Made by a program: the position numbers and the translations under genes
Notes under the pieces: generated by a model
What the model was told of the DNA's origin: nothing
The model's database searches: none
Seen by the model: only the letters and a program-made list of their open reading frames with translations
Shown: piece after piece, positions 1 to 9,920 of the stretch
Layout: the number at the start of each line of letters is the position of its first letter
How positions within the stretch are numbered: the stretch's first letter is position 1
Source: Adiantum capillus-veneris
Taxonomy: Eukaryota; Streptophyta; Polypodiopsida; Polypodiales; Pteridaceae
Reading direction: 5' to 3'
Length of the DNA: 64,000 bases
Assembly (NCBI GenBank): GCA_014529385.2
Contig: CM043944.1
Location: 89,845,384 to 89,909,383, forward strand

Positions 1-2
1 AC

Positions 3-732
3 ATTCAAGCTTTCAAGATGGGAGATATTGTAACGGCCGACACCGCTTTCAAGGGACAGCAAGCCTCCGTTACTCCCTTGATTGGGAAGTTGAGGCTTCA
101 TGTCCAAAGCTATGTCGACAAAGAAGACTTTTTTATCTCTCCTCTCCAACATGAGGATGCTATCCTAGGGGCAACATGGTTCAACCGCATGGCTCTCACA
201 TGAAGCTCCCTGAAAGGAGAATCTACTTCACCTACAGGGGAAATAACATGTATATAGATTCTAGTGAGTTTGGTCATACTATACTACTTGTAAATCCTCC
301 TGCTTTTGATATATTAATGAAGAGACCCGTTTTTGCGTACATGATTTTTGTCAAAGAGTTCCTAAAAGGTCCTAATGTTTCATCAAATGTAAATGTAAAT
401 GGTAGGAATCAAGAAGAGTTAGACTTGTCTAATTTTCTAAAAGGATTCCAAGATATGCTCATCGATGCTATCCCTATGGACTTACCTCCAAAATGAGGGG
501 ATGATGACCATTGAATTGAGCTTCTACTAGGAAGCTCACTGCCTAACAAGCCTCCTTATCGAGTTTCCCAAGCTCAACAAGAGGAGATCATGAGGCAAGT
601 ACAAGAATTGGTAGACAAAGGGATGCTGAGGCCTAGTTTCTCTCCCTTTTGTTCTCTAGTCCTTAAAAGAAAGATGGTTCATACCATATGTGTGTGGACT
701 ATCGAGCACTAAACCATATCACTATCAAAAAC
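3..732 (+). pseudogene. Chromovirus (Ty3/gypsy) protease-RT fragment
   Basis: Relic of a gypsy polyprotein that enters the window inside the retropepsin and ends in the early RT. Readable blocks are GDIVTADTAFKGQQ (protease), YFTYRGNNMYID, FLKGFQDMLIDAIPMDLPPK, PYRVSQAQQEEIMRQVQEL and CVDYRALNH (RT motif region). The protease part changes frame near 180, a TGA interrupts at 494-496, a second stop follows at about 513, and a further frameshift lies near 670. It closely matches the minus-strand element at 6.6-12.5 kb, so both belong to one family. Homology stops abruptly near 732 in unrelated AT-rich DNA, which suggests truncation by deletion or rearrangement. The active-site Asp lies outside the window. 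Not functional. Confidence 0.88.
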
Positions 733-1609
733 CCAAAATGGTTTGGAAAGACTACAGTGTAAAAGCTCATATCATATATTGTCTTCTCCTTGTCCTAAAT
801 AGTAATTTTTTGTTGAAAAACATATGTAATTGACACTTTCGAAAGACTTTTGACCTTTAATCATTAAAACCATTTATAAAAGGACATTCATATCCATTAT
901 CACTACAAAGTATCGTTAATTTGTTATCAATTTAAAGTTTATCATTCTTGAAATATTGCTTAAACATTGAGAATGTATTGAATGTGTGATGTAAAAGATT
1001 CACATTATCGTGAGCGTATTGCAGAGAATCACCCATAAGGTGAGAAAGAACTTGTAGAAAGAATGAGAGGGAGGAAACAATTTCATATGTCAATATGTAC
1101 AAGATCCAATGAATATGAATAGTAGTAATAATTAGGCTATAATTGTACAGTGCACAATCGGTCAAAACTTAGTATTGGCACTATTATAGGACCCACTACT
1201 TTTCATTGAATGGGGTCTGTCACTTTGCGATCACTTGGTCATATCTATTGGGTTGTTGCTCTAGTTTTCAATGTATTTGTGTTGTTTTTCTTTGTAATCT
1301 TGCACTCCGTGCTATTTCACTTGTACTTCTGACTTCACCATCTGAATATATCAATTTTGGTATCTCGTTGTTCAATAACTAATTCTACTTTTTCAGTTCA
1401 ATTGTCTATCTGGTTTCCTTATGTTCATGTAAAGTTCAATTTTGTTCGTTCTATTGGATCTCATTGACATTTGACTCTAAAGGTCTAGCTAGGAATAGTT
1501 GCCAAGTGACCAGCTTATTCCATTTTGGCAATCACAATGGTGAGCTAATGCTCTTGACAAGAACCAATGTCAAGGTTTTTGAGTGAAGAATGATATCAAA
1601 AGTACTTTG
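733..1609. other. Intergenic, no gene recognised
   Basis: AT-rich sequence with no open frame that resembles a known family on either strand. No PBS, polypurine tract or clear terminal repeat was seen. The short frames present lack recognisable motifs. Confidence 0.5.
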
Positions 1610-1807
1610 TGTGAGTGTCTGATGCATGCGTGCATACAGGGAAGGGGGAGAATCAAGAGCACTTTGTGTGGGTGGAAAAAAGAATAGTAAGATTTATCTC
1701 CTTATTCTTTGTATATGAAGAATAAGGGATGAGTGGTTAGTGAGCCATTGGGAGACCGGACATTAGACATTTGACCAGAGGTAAGGCATACCACCTTTAC
1801 TCCAATA
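1610..1807 (-). mobile_element. Diverged solo LTR (small copia-like LTR family, copy b)
   Basis: On the minus strand it shares with the segments at 2704-2889, 4532-4771 and 5255-5495 the order: TGCC-rich head, CCAATGTCC/CTAATGTCC block, CTTATTCTT...AAGAATAAG hairpin with a TATA-like loop, CCACCCACA block, then a TGCATG/CACAC-rich tail. The hairpin is at 1698-1727. No internal region or matching LTR is attached. Outer ends are approximate because the terminal TG is eroded at the right side. Confidence 0.6.
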
Positions 1808-2455
1808 TCTCCCACTTAAAGTCATGAGCACAATGGCTATCGGCATAATCCACAATGGAAAATGTGCAACTTATAAGCAAAATGCATGGAATTTGGCACA
1901 CCATTTTGTTGATTGAAAGGCTCATTGATTGACACATAGAACAACAAACCGCATGTATCCTCCAAGATTTATGCTTGAGAAAAAGTATAGTCTAGTGCAA
2001 AAATCCCTGTGATGTCAAAGATATACCTCTGTTCTCAAACATTTGGGAGTCAAAGTTGCTCACGGGGATGCTCCCTCCAGAAGGAAGGAATCCAGTCGAT
2101 GTTGATGTCATCAAGGAGACTACACTGGACTAGAGCCGCTTCAGATGCATGCTAGAGACGAGCCAATGCCACTCTCTCTTGATCCATCTCTTGCTATGTC
2201 AAGGTGTAGATGCCGAAGGAGAGCCAATTGCTCTCTCTTGGTCTCACTATGTCAAAGCCGGAAAGAGGATGCCAAAAAAATCGGCTGAAAACTCTAGTAT
2301 GTTGCTCAAATGGAGGTTTTGAGGGCATAAACAAGGTTGAAAGGGGGGTAAAACACTCGGACACCTACTGGAAATAATCCCGGCATGATGAAGAAGCTTC
2401 AACAACAACTAGAATTGAAATTCAACCTAAAACTTCATGCACATGGACACAAAGT

Positions 2456-2458
<3 letters not shown>
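1808..2458. other. Intergenic, no gene recognised
   Basis: No coding pattern was recognised. The stretch between the solo LTR and the TC repeat includes two loosely similar segments (around 2150 and 2225, both with agccaat and ctctctcttg), possibly a degenerate duplication. Confidence 0.4.

Positions 2459-2516
<58 letters not shown>
2459..2516. repeat. (TC)n microsatellite
   Basis: Uninterrupted TC dinucleotide run of 58 bases. Open frames across it (LSLSLS) are artefacts of the repeat. Confidence 0.97.
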
Positions 2517-2519
<3 letters not shown>

Positions 2520-2703
2520 TTCTTTGAGCTCTCCACAAAGCTACTATACTCCAAGTTTTACTTCACCACTACAAAATCTACTGTGGACTATGAATTTGCT
2601 TCAGGTAGACTTTAATCTTTGCAAACCTTAGTTTTTATATGAATCTCGTGTGGCGCGTGCAAAATAGAGCAAGGAAATTGTCGACTCTAATACAAATTTT
2701 GAG

Positions 2704-2889
2704 TGTGCAATGTGTGTGTGCGTGAAGGGAAGGGGGGGAGGCAAGAGCCTTTGTGTGGGTGGAGAATAGAGCAACAAGATCTATCTCCTTATCCTTTGTA
2801 TTTAAAGAATAAGGGATGATTGACTAGTGATTCAGTGGGCGGACATTGGATGTCTGACGTGGGACAAGGCATGTCACCTTCCCCCAACA
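2704..2889 (-). mobile_element. Solo LTR (small copia-like LTR family, copy a)
   Basis: Read on the minus strand it begins TGTTGGGGGAAGG at 2889 and ends in a CACACA-rich tail near 2704, giving canonical TG...CA-type ends. It contains the family hairpin with a TTTAAATA-like loop at 2785-2815 and the CCAATGTCC block. No PBS or coding region is attached on either side, so it is best read as a solo LTR. Confidence 0.68.
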
Positions 2890-2929
2890 CTTTGGTAGAG
2901 GCTACTAGTTTTATCAAGAAGCAAAGAAA

Positions 2930-4531
2930 GAAAGAATCAAATGCAATGGTCGTATATTTTTTTGATATCAAAGATGGTGAAGTGCCAATCATACAAATTG
3001 ATTATAAGATCAAGAAAGAGTGGGATGGAGGTGCTGATGTTAATATTCTTGGAGAGTATGCTATACAGAGGTTGGGAATTCAAGACATGAAAGTGTCTCC
3101 TTTTAGAATTCAAATGGAAGATTAGCAGATAGTCCAGGCTAGCGGTCTAGTGGAAAATCTTCAAATCAAGGTAGGATTTGAGAAGTTCAAAATTAGTTTC
3201 CTGGCGCTAGATGTGCAACACGCATACATTATGCTATTGGTAAGGCCATAGCTCACAAGCATAGGAGCCATACACGACTAGGCAGGCCAAATACCGACAA
3301 TTCAAGGACCCAATATGAGGATTCACATTAAGAAAAATAATACCAAAAGTTGGAAAAGGGAACTGAGTCCAAAAGAGCCATAGGAAGTATGGAACAAATA
3401 AGATTAAATGAATGCTAGCATTCATGAACATATTTCCCATAGTTGAAATAGAGTTAAATGTAGTACTTTTCCATTATGAGAGGGTAGAGCGAAAAATGCA
3501 TCAATACCCAGAAAATTTCATTGAATAAAATATAGGTGAAAGACTAGTGAATCTGGACGGTTGGCTGTTTGAAGAACCATGAAGCCAGACTATGGGGGAT
3601 GACAGACCACATGAATGATTGGCAACAGAGTGTAGATACACCTAGTCAAAGTAGGATACAATCTGATCAAGAAGCAGATTTAGATGATATGGAGAATCCT
3701 TTCAAAAAATATACAACAGTCATATGCATGGAGAAGAAAGCTAAATCTTTGGCAAAATGAAAGGGGAATGGAATGAATTAGTTACTACCAGACGACCAAG
3801 ATGTAGAGGAATGGAACTCGATTCACGAGAAAATCCTACGATGGTAAAAATCAACAAACATCTAAAAGCAAAGATAAAGAAGAAGGCTAGGAAATTGTTT
3901 CAAAAGCATTGGGATGTATTCACCTAGGAGCATACATATCTGAAGTAAGTAGACCATGAAGTATGGAAGCATCGGAGGATACCACTAAAACGAGATGCAA
4001 GACTCGTATGGCTTGGGAGGTATAGAATGAATCCAAAATATGCCAAGAAATTTAAGGAAGAAATTTGATAATTTATTGAAGGAAAGGTTCATTATTACTA
4101 AAGTACCATGTAGTGATTGATTATTTCCTATAGTGGTGGTTCCGATAAGAATGGGAAACTTAGGGATTGTGTGGTCTATAGGAATCTACATGCTCAGACC
4201 ATTAAGGATCCATTTCCTTTACCATTGTGTGGACTATAGGCATCTACATGCTCAGACCATTAAAGATGCATTTCCTTTACCATTGTGTGGACTATAGGAA
4301 TCTACATGCTCATACCATTAAAGATCCATTTCCTTTACCATTGTGTGGACTATAGGAATCTACAACTCATACCATTAAAGATCCATTTCCTTTGCCATTG
4401 TGTGAACTATAGGAAGTTAAATGCTCAGAGCATCAAATACCTATTTTCTTTTTCCATTACAGGCATGATGCTTGATGAAATAGCAGGTCATCAAATGTAC
4501 AACTTCATGGATGGCTATAGTGGGTACAATC
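2930..4531 (+). pseudogene. Ty3/gypsy protease-RT relic, second family
   Basis: Broken gypsy pol. A retropepsin-like segment lies at about 2985-3330, with a GGADVNILGEYA active-site-like motif (preceding D as DGGA) and LLVRP*LTSIGAIHD corresponding to the family pattern LLGRPWL...VHDW, here interrupted by a stop. After a spacer, RT begins: RRIPLKRDARLV, YRMNPKYAKKFKEEI, VVPIRMGNL-type connector in mixed frames, VDYRNLHAQTIKDPFPLPL, then MLDEIAGHQMYNFMDGYSGYN. The RT is cut after GYSGYN by the LTR at 4532. There are multiple stops and frameshifts, and the 58-bp tandem array at 4171-4456 destroys the frame. It is distinct from the chromovirus at 6.6 kb (different protease and RT wording). Confidence 0.8.
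4171..4456 (+). repeat. 58-bp tandem array inside RT relic
   Basis: Units start at 4171, 4229, 4287, 4345 and 4402 (the fourth is 57 bp and the last is diverged and partial). Each unit encodes, in one frame, the RT segment VDYRNLHAQTIKDPFPLP. Because 58 is not a multiple of 3, each unit shifts the frame relative to the previous one. Units are 90% or more alike except the last, which joins the unique downstream RT sequence, so the last is probably the original copy. Confidence 0.93.
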
Positions 4532-4698
4532 TGTTAGGTAAAGGCAGTGTGCCTCACCGTGCTTTTCCCGTGTCTGCCGGCCAGTGTCTAGCCGCCCACA
4601 TTTATCTCCTTATTCTTTATACATACAAAGAATAAGGAGCTCTCACTCATTCTCACATTGTATGCAAACACTAAGATTTGGGAGCTCCACCCACATCC

Positions 4699-4729
<31 letters not shown>

Positions 4730-4771
4730 CCCTCTCACTCTCCACACACGCACCACATTCGCGCACTCACA
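4532..4771 (+). mobile_element. 5' LTR of copia-like element (copy c)
   Basis: Starts TGTTAGGTAAAGG immediately after the gypsy RT motif GYSGYN and ends GCGCACTCACA two bases before a tRNA-iMet primer-binding site. It contains the family hairpin CTCCTTATTCTTT/AAAGAATAAGGAG with TATACATA in the loop (4606-4639) and a CT-rich stretch (4708-4731). Length is about 240 bp. The right-hand LTR partner is not identified, so no target duplication could be checked. Confidence 0.75.
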
Positions 4772-4773
4772 AT

Positions 4774-4785
4774 TGGTATCAGAGC
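4774..4785 (+). other. Primer-binding site, initiator tRNA-Met
   Basis: TGGTATCAGAGC, the standard plant LTR-retrotransposon primer-binding site complementary to the 3' end of initiator tRNA-Met, two bases downstream of the LTR terminus. It fixes the LTR end and the plus-strand orientation of this element. Confidence 0.92.
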
Positions 4786-4972
4786 TTTGGCGACGCGTGC
4801 GGTGGCTTCCCGACGAGACGGAAGCGGCGGAGCTCGGCTATGGTGGCTTGAGCTCGTCGGAGGTGGATACAGCTCAACAACATCAGATCTCATCTTAGGC
4901 ATGTATATTCAACTTTTGTAGAGCTTGTGTAGCAAGCCATTGCTGAATTTTACAAAAAAAGAGCAGGAACAT

Positions 4973-5790
4973 GAAGTGTTGCGACTCGTTTTTGGCTCGT
5001 GAAACAATGTTTTTTGCATATCTCCGTCACACGGAGTCGGATGGACATGATCTAGGAGTCTAGCTTGGGGTTTTGAAACATTCTAGATGCAATAGTGATG
5101 TCTATTTTCTAAAATTATGCTCTAAATTACAGCAAGTGCAACAAAAACAAGTTTATGTTGTGTTTTTGGGTCGAAAATGGAGGTTTTTGGCATATCTCTC
5201 ACACCCGGACTCAGATACATGTGATGTAGGAGTCTACCCTGGGGTTTTGTCAATTGTTGGGGTAAAGACACTATGCCTTTTGTTCGTCCGAACGTCCAAT
5301 GTCCGTTCGCCCGCCCATGTGTGCTCATACCCTTATTCTTCATTAGATATGAGAATGAGGAGCTCCTCATCTTTAGTCTTGTGATGCTACTCCATCCACA
5401 CACGCTTGTGCTCTTCCCCCTTTCCCATCCACACTGCACCGTGCATGCACGCACGTATCCGTGCACACATGCACGTATGCACACATCCGTGCACACGTGA
5501 ATAAGAAGTGTTGCAGCTCGTTTTTGCTGTTTTTGGCTCTTGAAACAGTGTTTTTTGCATATCTCCGTCACACAGAGTCGGATGGACATGATCCAGGAGT
5601 TTAGGTTGGAATTTTGACACATTATGGACGTGATGGTGATGTCCATTTTTTGAAATTTTTCTCTGAATTACAACAGGTGCAACAGTAGCAAGTTTATGTT
5701 GCGTTTTTGGGTCGAAAATGGAGGTTTTCCGCATATCTTTCACACACGGACTCGGATACATATGATCTATGAGTTTACCCTGGGGTTTTG
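4973..5790 (+). repeat. Diverged direct repeat (4973-5249 and 5505-5790)
   Basis: Both copies run from GAAGTGTTGC through TGCATATCTCCGTCACAC, GTCGGATGGACATGATC, GCAAGTTTATGTTG, TTTTTGGGTCGAAAATGGAGG to CCCTGGGGTTTTG. They differ by substitutions and small indels. The intervening 255 bp is LTR copy d. Confidence 0.9.
5255..5495 (+). mobile_element. LTR-like segment (copy d) between leader repeats
   Basis: Begins TGTTGGGGTAAAG at 5255, holds the CCAATGTCC block and the hairpin region (CCTTATTCTT...GAGAATGAGGAG, 5331-5365, partly decayed), and ends in a TGCACGCACGTATGCACACA-like tail near 5495. No primer-binding site follows. Bases flanking it (tcaat/cgtga) do not form a target duplication, so it may be a recombined LTR, not a clean solo LTR. 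Confidence 0.6.
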
Positions 5791-6620
5791 GCACTTTTTT
5801 GATGCAGTGATCATATCATAATTTTAAAATTCTGAGCGTTGAATTTTTTGTAGCAGCTTGTCAACAATCTCGACATATCGAGGTTTTGCAGTTTTATTCT
5901 TACAGTGTAGAGAGTGATGTGGTTTACATCTTTGGCTATGTATGGCACACTCTGGTGCTGTTTGAGAGAGAATTCACCTTGTTTTTGCGTATGTAAGTGA
6001 TACTTTGAGATGTGACTTTCGGATCCGGTTTCATGCGCATTGTTTGACTGTGTGGGGCATTTTAGAGAGCTTTTTTTTGGTGCAGTTTCATGCTATATAT
6101 GCATTTTGCGGATACAATTTGAGCTAGCTATATCTCTCAGATAGCAGGTTGATAGGTTTGCAATGTTTTGTGGACAGGTACACGTCCATAGAGCTACTCG
6201 GTCAGCAGTGAGCCAGTTTGCCAGGCTTTTGGCATTGCATGTAAACCATTTGTGGATTTTGCTATTGAGATAGTGTCTATTGTCATGCGTATTTGGTGAG
6301 ATTGTACTTGAGTTCTTGCTCAATTTTGAAGGGAAACTCTACCGGAGTTTTCCCAGATTCTCGCCATGGTTTATGCATATTCGCAGTTGAAAAAATCCAA
6401 AAACAGGACCCGTTTTTTCACACAGTTTAGGTCGTGAAATGTTGTGCAAGGGCGAGGTTAAAGATGGAATTGGTATTCCAAAAAAATGTCGAGTTTTTTT
6501 CAGCTCATGAGACAACTTTCTAAATAGATAGCACCTCAAATCCATTTTGAAACTCTTGACATAATTCAAGGAAAATGGTCACTTAACAGGACATAAAAGT
6601 GTCCCATTACCAACCTAGTG

Positions 6621-7270
6621 TTAATTAAGCTGTATTCCTTGCATCCATCTAGCATCTTTAAAAGGATAATTTTTGAGCTTAATAAGATACCGTCGGATAA
6701 TCCTACCATGTCGTAGTACCTTGTCTTCATGCCGAAGGGTAGCTTCGGGTTGTAGCACCTCTTCTTGGTCTTCAACTTCGGGAGGGTATTCAATAATTGG
6801 TTCACTTGGTGGCTCTCCTTTGTAGGACTTAAGTAGGCTTACATGAAAGGCATTGTGTATGAGCCAATTATTGGGCAACTTGAGTTGATAAGCCGTCTCA
6901 TTGATGGGCTTCAAGATTTGGAAAGGACCATCGTATCTTTTTGCTAGTTTAGCATAATACTTTTGATGGCCCGCAGGATTTTTGCCATTGTTTGCCTTAA
7001 TCGAGCCTTAGGAAACTTAAGTAAGACCCAATCATTTTCCTTGAACATTAAGGCCCTTCTGTGCTTATCAACAATAGCCTTTTGCCTTTGTTGAGAGATG
7101 GATATAGCCTCCTTAATCTTTTGAAAAGATTCTTGTAGGTCACGGCTATACTCATCGGCGGCAAAGATCTTCCCATGTACTTTTGAGTAGCAAGGGACTT
7201 TTAGGTCTTTTCTCAATGATCTCAAAAGGTTATTTTCCCGTAGAAGTATGTACAGTATTATTGTCGGCAT
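6621..7270 (-). pseudogene. Integrase C-terminus with chromodomain-like tail
   Basis: Minus-strand pieces in two frames: FQKIKEAISISQQRQKAIVD and [13 protein letters not shown] (integrase C-terminal region, 6944-7270), then [14 protein letters not shown] followed by [19 protein letters not shown] and [17 protein letters not shown] (6621-6914). The last block matches the position and YLxKxKxYP...W pattern of the chromodomain that ends chromovirus integrases, which in this group is thought to guide insertion into heterochromatin. A frameshift near 6930 separates the two parts. Confidence 0.78.
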
Positions 7271-7800
7271 ACTCTACAAGAGGTAAGTACTTTTCCCATT
7301 GTGAGTGTTGATCTACTTTGGTAACATAAGTCTTGAGTAGATCGAGTATTGTAAGATTGGCTATCTCACTTTGGCCGATAGGCCAAAGAGAAATTCAATC
7401 TTGTTCCTAGATTTTCAAAGAGACATTTCCAGAAATTACTGGTCATTCTAGGATCTCTATCTGACACGATGGATGTGGGTAATCCATGGTGCTTGAAAAT
7501 CTGAGATATGAAGAGAGTTGCCATTTGATGTGCCTTAGTAGTCTTTTTGGCAGGAATAAAATGTGCTTGCTTGCTAAACCTGTCTATTGTTCATACTCTC
7601 GTATTCCCATGGATAGATTTGGGTAATCCAAAGATGAAATACATGGATATACTCTCCCATGGTGAATTTGGGATAGGCAATGGATGGAGTAATCCAGGTT
7701 GCTTCCCTCTATCATATTTGGGCTTTTGGCATACTACACATTTTGAAACATACTCTTGTATGTCCACTTTCATGGTAGGCCAATAGAAATACGTCTCCAC
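7271..7800 (-). pseudogene. Ty3/gypsy integrase core, broken
   Basis: Minus strand. Zinc-binding tail CVVCQKPKYDRG, then WESISMYFIFGLPKS where the family has a catalytic Asp (MDFI); the codon at 7639-7641 reads Tyr. After a stop near 7590, TIDRFSKQAHFIPAKKT and SIVSDRDPRMTSNFW carry the second catalytic Asp. The third motif is damaged by a deletion at about 7365-7385 (AYRP joined directly to SEIANL). First Asp lost, stop and deletion: inactive. Confidence 0.85.
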
Positions 7801-8577
7801 TCCTCAAAGAGTAGGTTGAGTACCTCTATGCCCCGCATATGAAGGAGCATGGGATTCATACATAACTTTCTCACGAAGGGAATGTGTAACACATAGCCTA
7901 TTTCCGTGGAGAAGATAAGCATCCTGCAATGTGAATGGTTCCTCTTTCTTCCCCAAAGTAAGGGCTGACATTATGTCTCTAAAGTCAGGGTCAGTAGCAT
8001 ACTCATCTATCATAGAAGATAGATCATTGTGAGTAGCTATAGAAACCGCATTAACTTTTGGTCGTCGTGAAAGTGCATTGGCCACTTGATTGTGCTTACC
8101 AGCAATGTGAGCAATATGAAAATTAAATTGCAAAAGAAAATTTTCCCACCTCATTTGTTTATCGGAATTTTTGGTTTGCGCCATAAAATACTTGAGACTT
8201 TGGTGATCTGTTCGTAGAATGAATGGAGTCCCCAATAAGTAGTGCTTCCATGTGTCTAGGGCATGTAGAATAGCTAAAAGATCTTTCTCATAAATGCCCA
8301 AGACTCGTTCATCAGTATTGAGCCATCGGCTCTCATATGCTATGGCATGCCCTTCTTGAAGCAAAACTACTCCAAGGCAATCACCACAACCATCACATTG
8401 GACCTCAAATGGCTTTGAGAGATTGGGAAGTACGAGGACTTGTTGGGAAGTAAGCTTCTCTTTGAGCTTATGAAAAGCATTTTTCTCCTTAGTAGTCTAT
8501 ACATACTTAACGTTCTTCTTAGTTAAGTCATGTAGTGGTCATGCTACTTGAGAGAATTTTGCTATGAAGCGTCTATA
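7801..8577 (-). pseudogene. Gypsy RNase H and integrase zinc-binding start
   Basis: Minus strand. CDGCGDCLGVVLLQEG (RNase H entry, first Asp), HAIAYESRWLN, LAILHALDTWKHYLLG, FILRTDHQSLKYF (catalytic Asp of TDHQSL), IAGKHNQVANALSRR (typical RNase H end), then SHAPSYAGHRGTQPTL, the first half of the integrase H2C2 finger. The frame is open from 8364 to 7804. Between 8577 and 8365 stops separate it from the RT. Confidence 0.87.
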
Positions 8578-9486
8578 CTATGCACACATAACAATAAAAC
8601 TTCTTAGCTTATGTAGATTCCTTGGGTTAGGCCACGATTTTTTTACCTCTAACTTCGATGAATCCATATGGATACCATCTTGAGAGATAATATGACCTAA
8701 GTATTGGATATCTTGAAGGAAAAATTCACTTTTCTTTTGGTTGAGAAAAAGCTTATTCTTCCTCAATGCTTGAAAAACCACTTCGAGATGTTGCTTATGT
8801 TCCTCCAAAGACTTGTAGTAGATGATGATAGGATCAAAGAAGACTCCAGTGAATTTACGATAAGGTCTAAACATTTTCTCCATTAGACGATTGAACGTAG
8901 CTGGTGCATTAGTCAAGCCAAAAGGCATGACTAGATATTCATAAAGACCAAACGTTGTGCGAAACGCGGCCTTTAGGATATCTTCATCCACTATCCTTAT
9001 TTGACAATAGCAACTCTTAAGGTCAATCCTACTAAAGTAGGTAGAGCCTTGTAGCTTATCAAACAGATCTTCTACGCGAGGCACGGGAAATCTGATTTTG
9101 ATAGTGGTATAGTTTAGTGCTCGATAGTCCACACACATACGGTATGTATCATCTTTCTTTTTCACTAAAAGGACTGGAGAACAAAAGGGAGAGGAACTAG
9201 GCCTCACCATCCCTTTGTCTACCAATTCATGTACTTGTCTCATGATCTCCTCATGTTGAGCTTGTGAGACTCGATAAGGAGGCTTGTTAGGCGGTGAGCT
9301 TCCTGGAAGGAGCTCAATGCAATGGTCATCATCCCCTCGTTTTGGAGGTAAGTCCATAGGGAAATCATTGATAAACACATCTTGGAATCCTTTTAGAAAA
9401 TTAGACAAGTCTAACTCTTCTTGATTCCTATCATTTACATTTGATGAAACATTAGGATCTTTTACAGACTCTTTGACAAAAATCAT
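8578..9486 (-). pseudogene. Gypsy reverse transcriptase with mutated active site
   Basis: About 300 residues open on the minus strand. Motifs in order: PPYRVSQAQHEEIMRQVHEL, MVRPSSSPFCSPVLLVKKKD, YRMCVDYRALN, FSRIDLKSCYCQIRI (first catalytic Asp), FGLTNAPATFNRLMEKMF, then GVFFDPIIIYYKSLEEH where functional relatives have a double Asp; the second is Pro here (8829-8841). The protein is therefore expected to lack polymerase activity. It is out of frame with the protease ORF because of a length change in the T-run at about 9490-9498; the copy at window position 330 keeps that frame. Confidence 0.9.
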
Positions 9487-9920
9487 GTATGCAAAAAAAC
9501 TGAGCTCTTCATTGACTTATCAAAAGCAAGAGGATTTACAAGTGGAATAGTATGACCTTGCTCATTAGCATCTATATACATGTTCTTTCCCATGTAGGTG
9601 AAGTAGATTCTCCTTTTAGAGAACTTCATGTTGGCAACCATGTGATCAAACCATGGCGCCCCTAGGATAGCATCCTCATGTTGGAGAGGAGAGATGAAGA
9701 AGTCTTCTTTGTTGACATAGCTTTGGACATGAAGCCTCAACTTCCCAATCAAGGGAGTAACGGAGGCTTGTTGTCCCTTGAAAGCTGCATCATGCATTAC
9801 CATATCTCCCATCTCAAAAGCTTGAATGCTTAACTTGGTGGCCAACTCCATTGAGATGAAGTTGTGAGTAGAGCCAGAGTCAAACAAGATGAAGGCATCA
9901 TGCTCTCTTACCTCTCCCCA
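9483..9920 (-). pseudogene. Gypsy aspartic protease (retropepsin)
   Basis: Minus strand. ILFDSGSTHNFISMELATKL contains the D-S-G catalytic triad (9873-9881), followed by DAAFKGQQASVTPLIGKL, YVNKEDFFISPLQHEDAILG and APWFDHMVANM (the GxPW-like second motif). It would cleave the Gag-Pol polyprotein. The frame is separated from gag upstream and from RT downstream by frameshifts. The protease itself looks intact over about 130 residues. Confidence 0.88.

Larger units (their letters stand above)
4786..6569 (+). mobile_element. Copia-like leader with internal duplication, coding region lost
   Basis: Non-coding leader following the PBS, similar in character to the 1.1-kb leader of the copia element at 18,665-19,736 (both contain a GGGAAACTCT(A/G)CCG motif near the 3' end; here at about 6331). 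Two diverged copies of a 280-bp segment occur at 4973-5249 and 5505-5790, separated by another LTR-like segment. No gag or pol follows: the sequence runs into the 3' end of the minus-strand chromovirus at about 6570. Boundary with that element is approximate. Confidence 0.6.

Noticed and set aside
5255-5495. Clean solo LTR with target duplication
   Set aside because: Flanking 5-mers (tcaat and cgtga) differ, so a simple solo LTR is not supported.
5122-5794. Minus-strand frames of 135-174 codons
   Set aside because: Antisense shadows of the duplicated copia leader and LTR; no known motif, and both copies give the same shadow.
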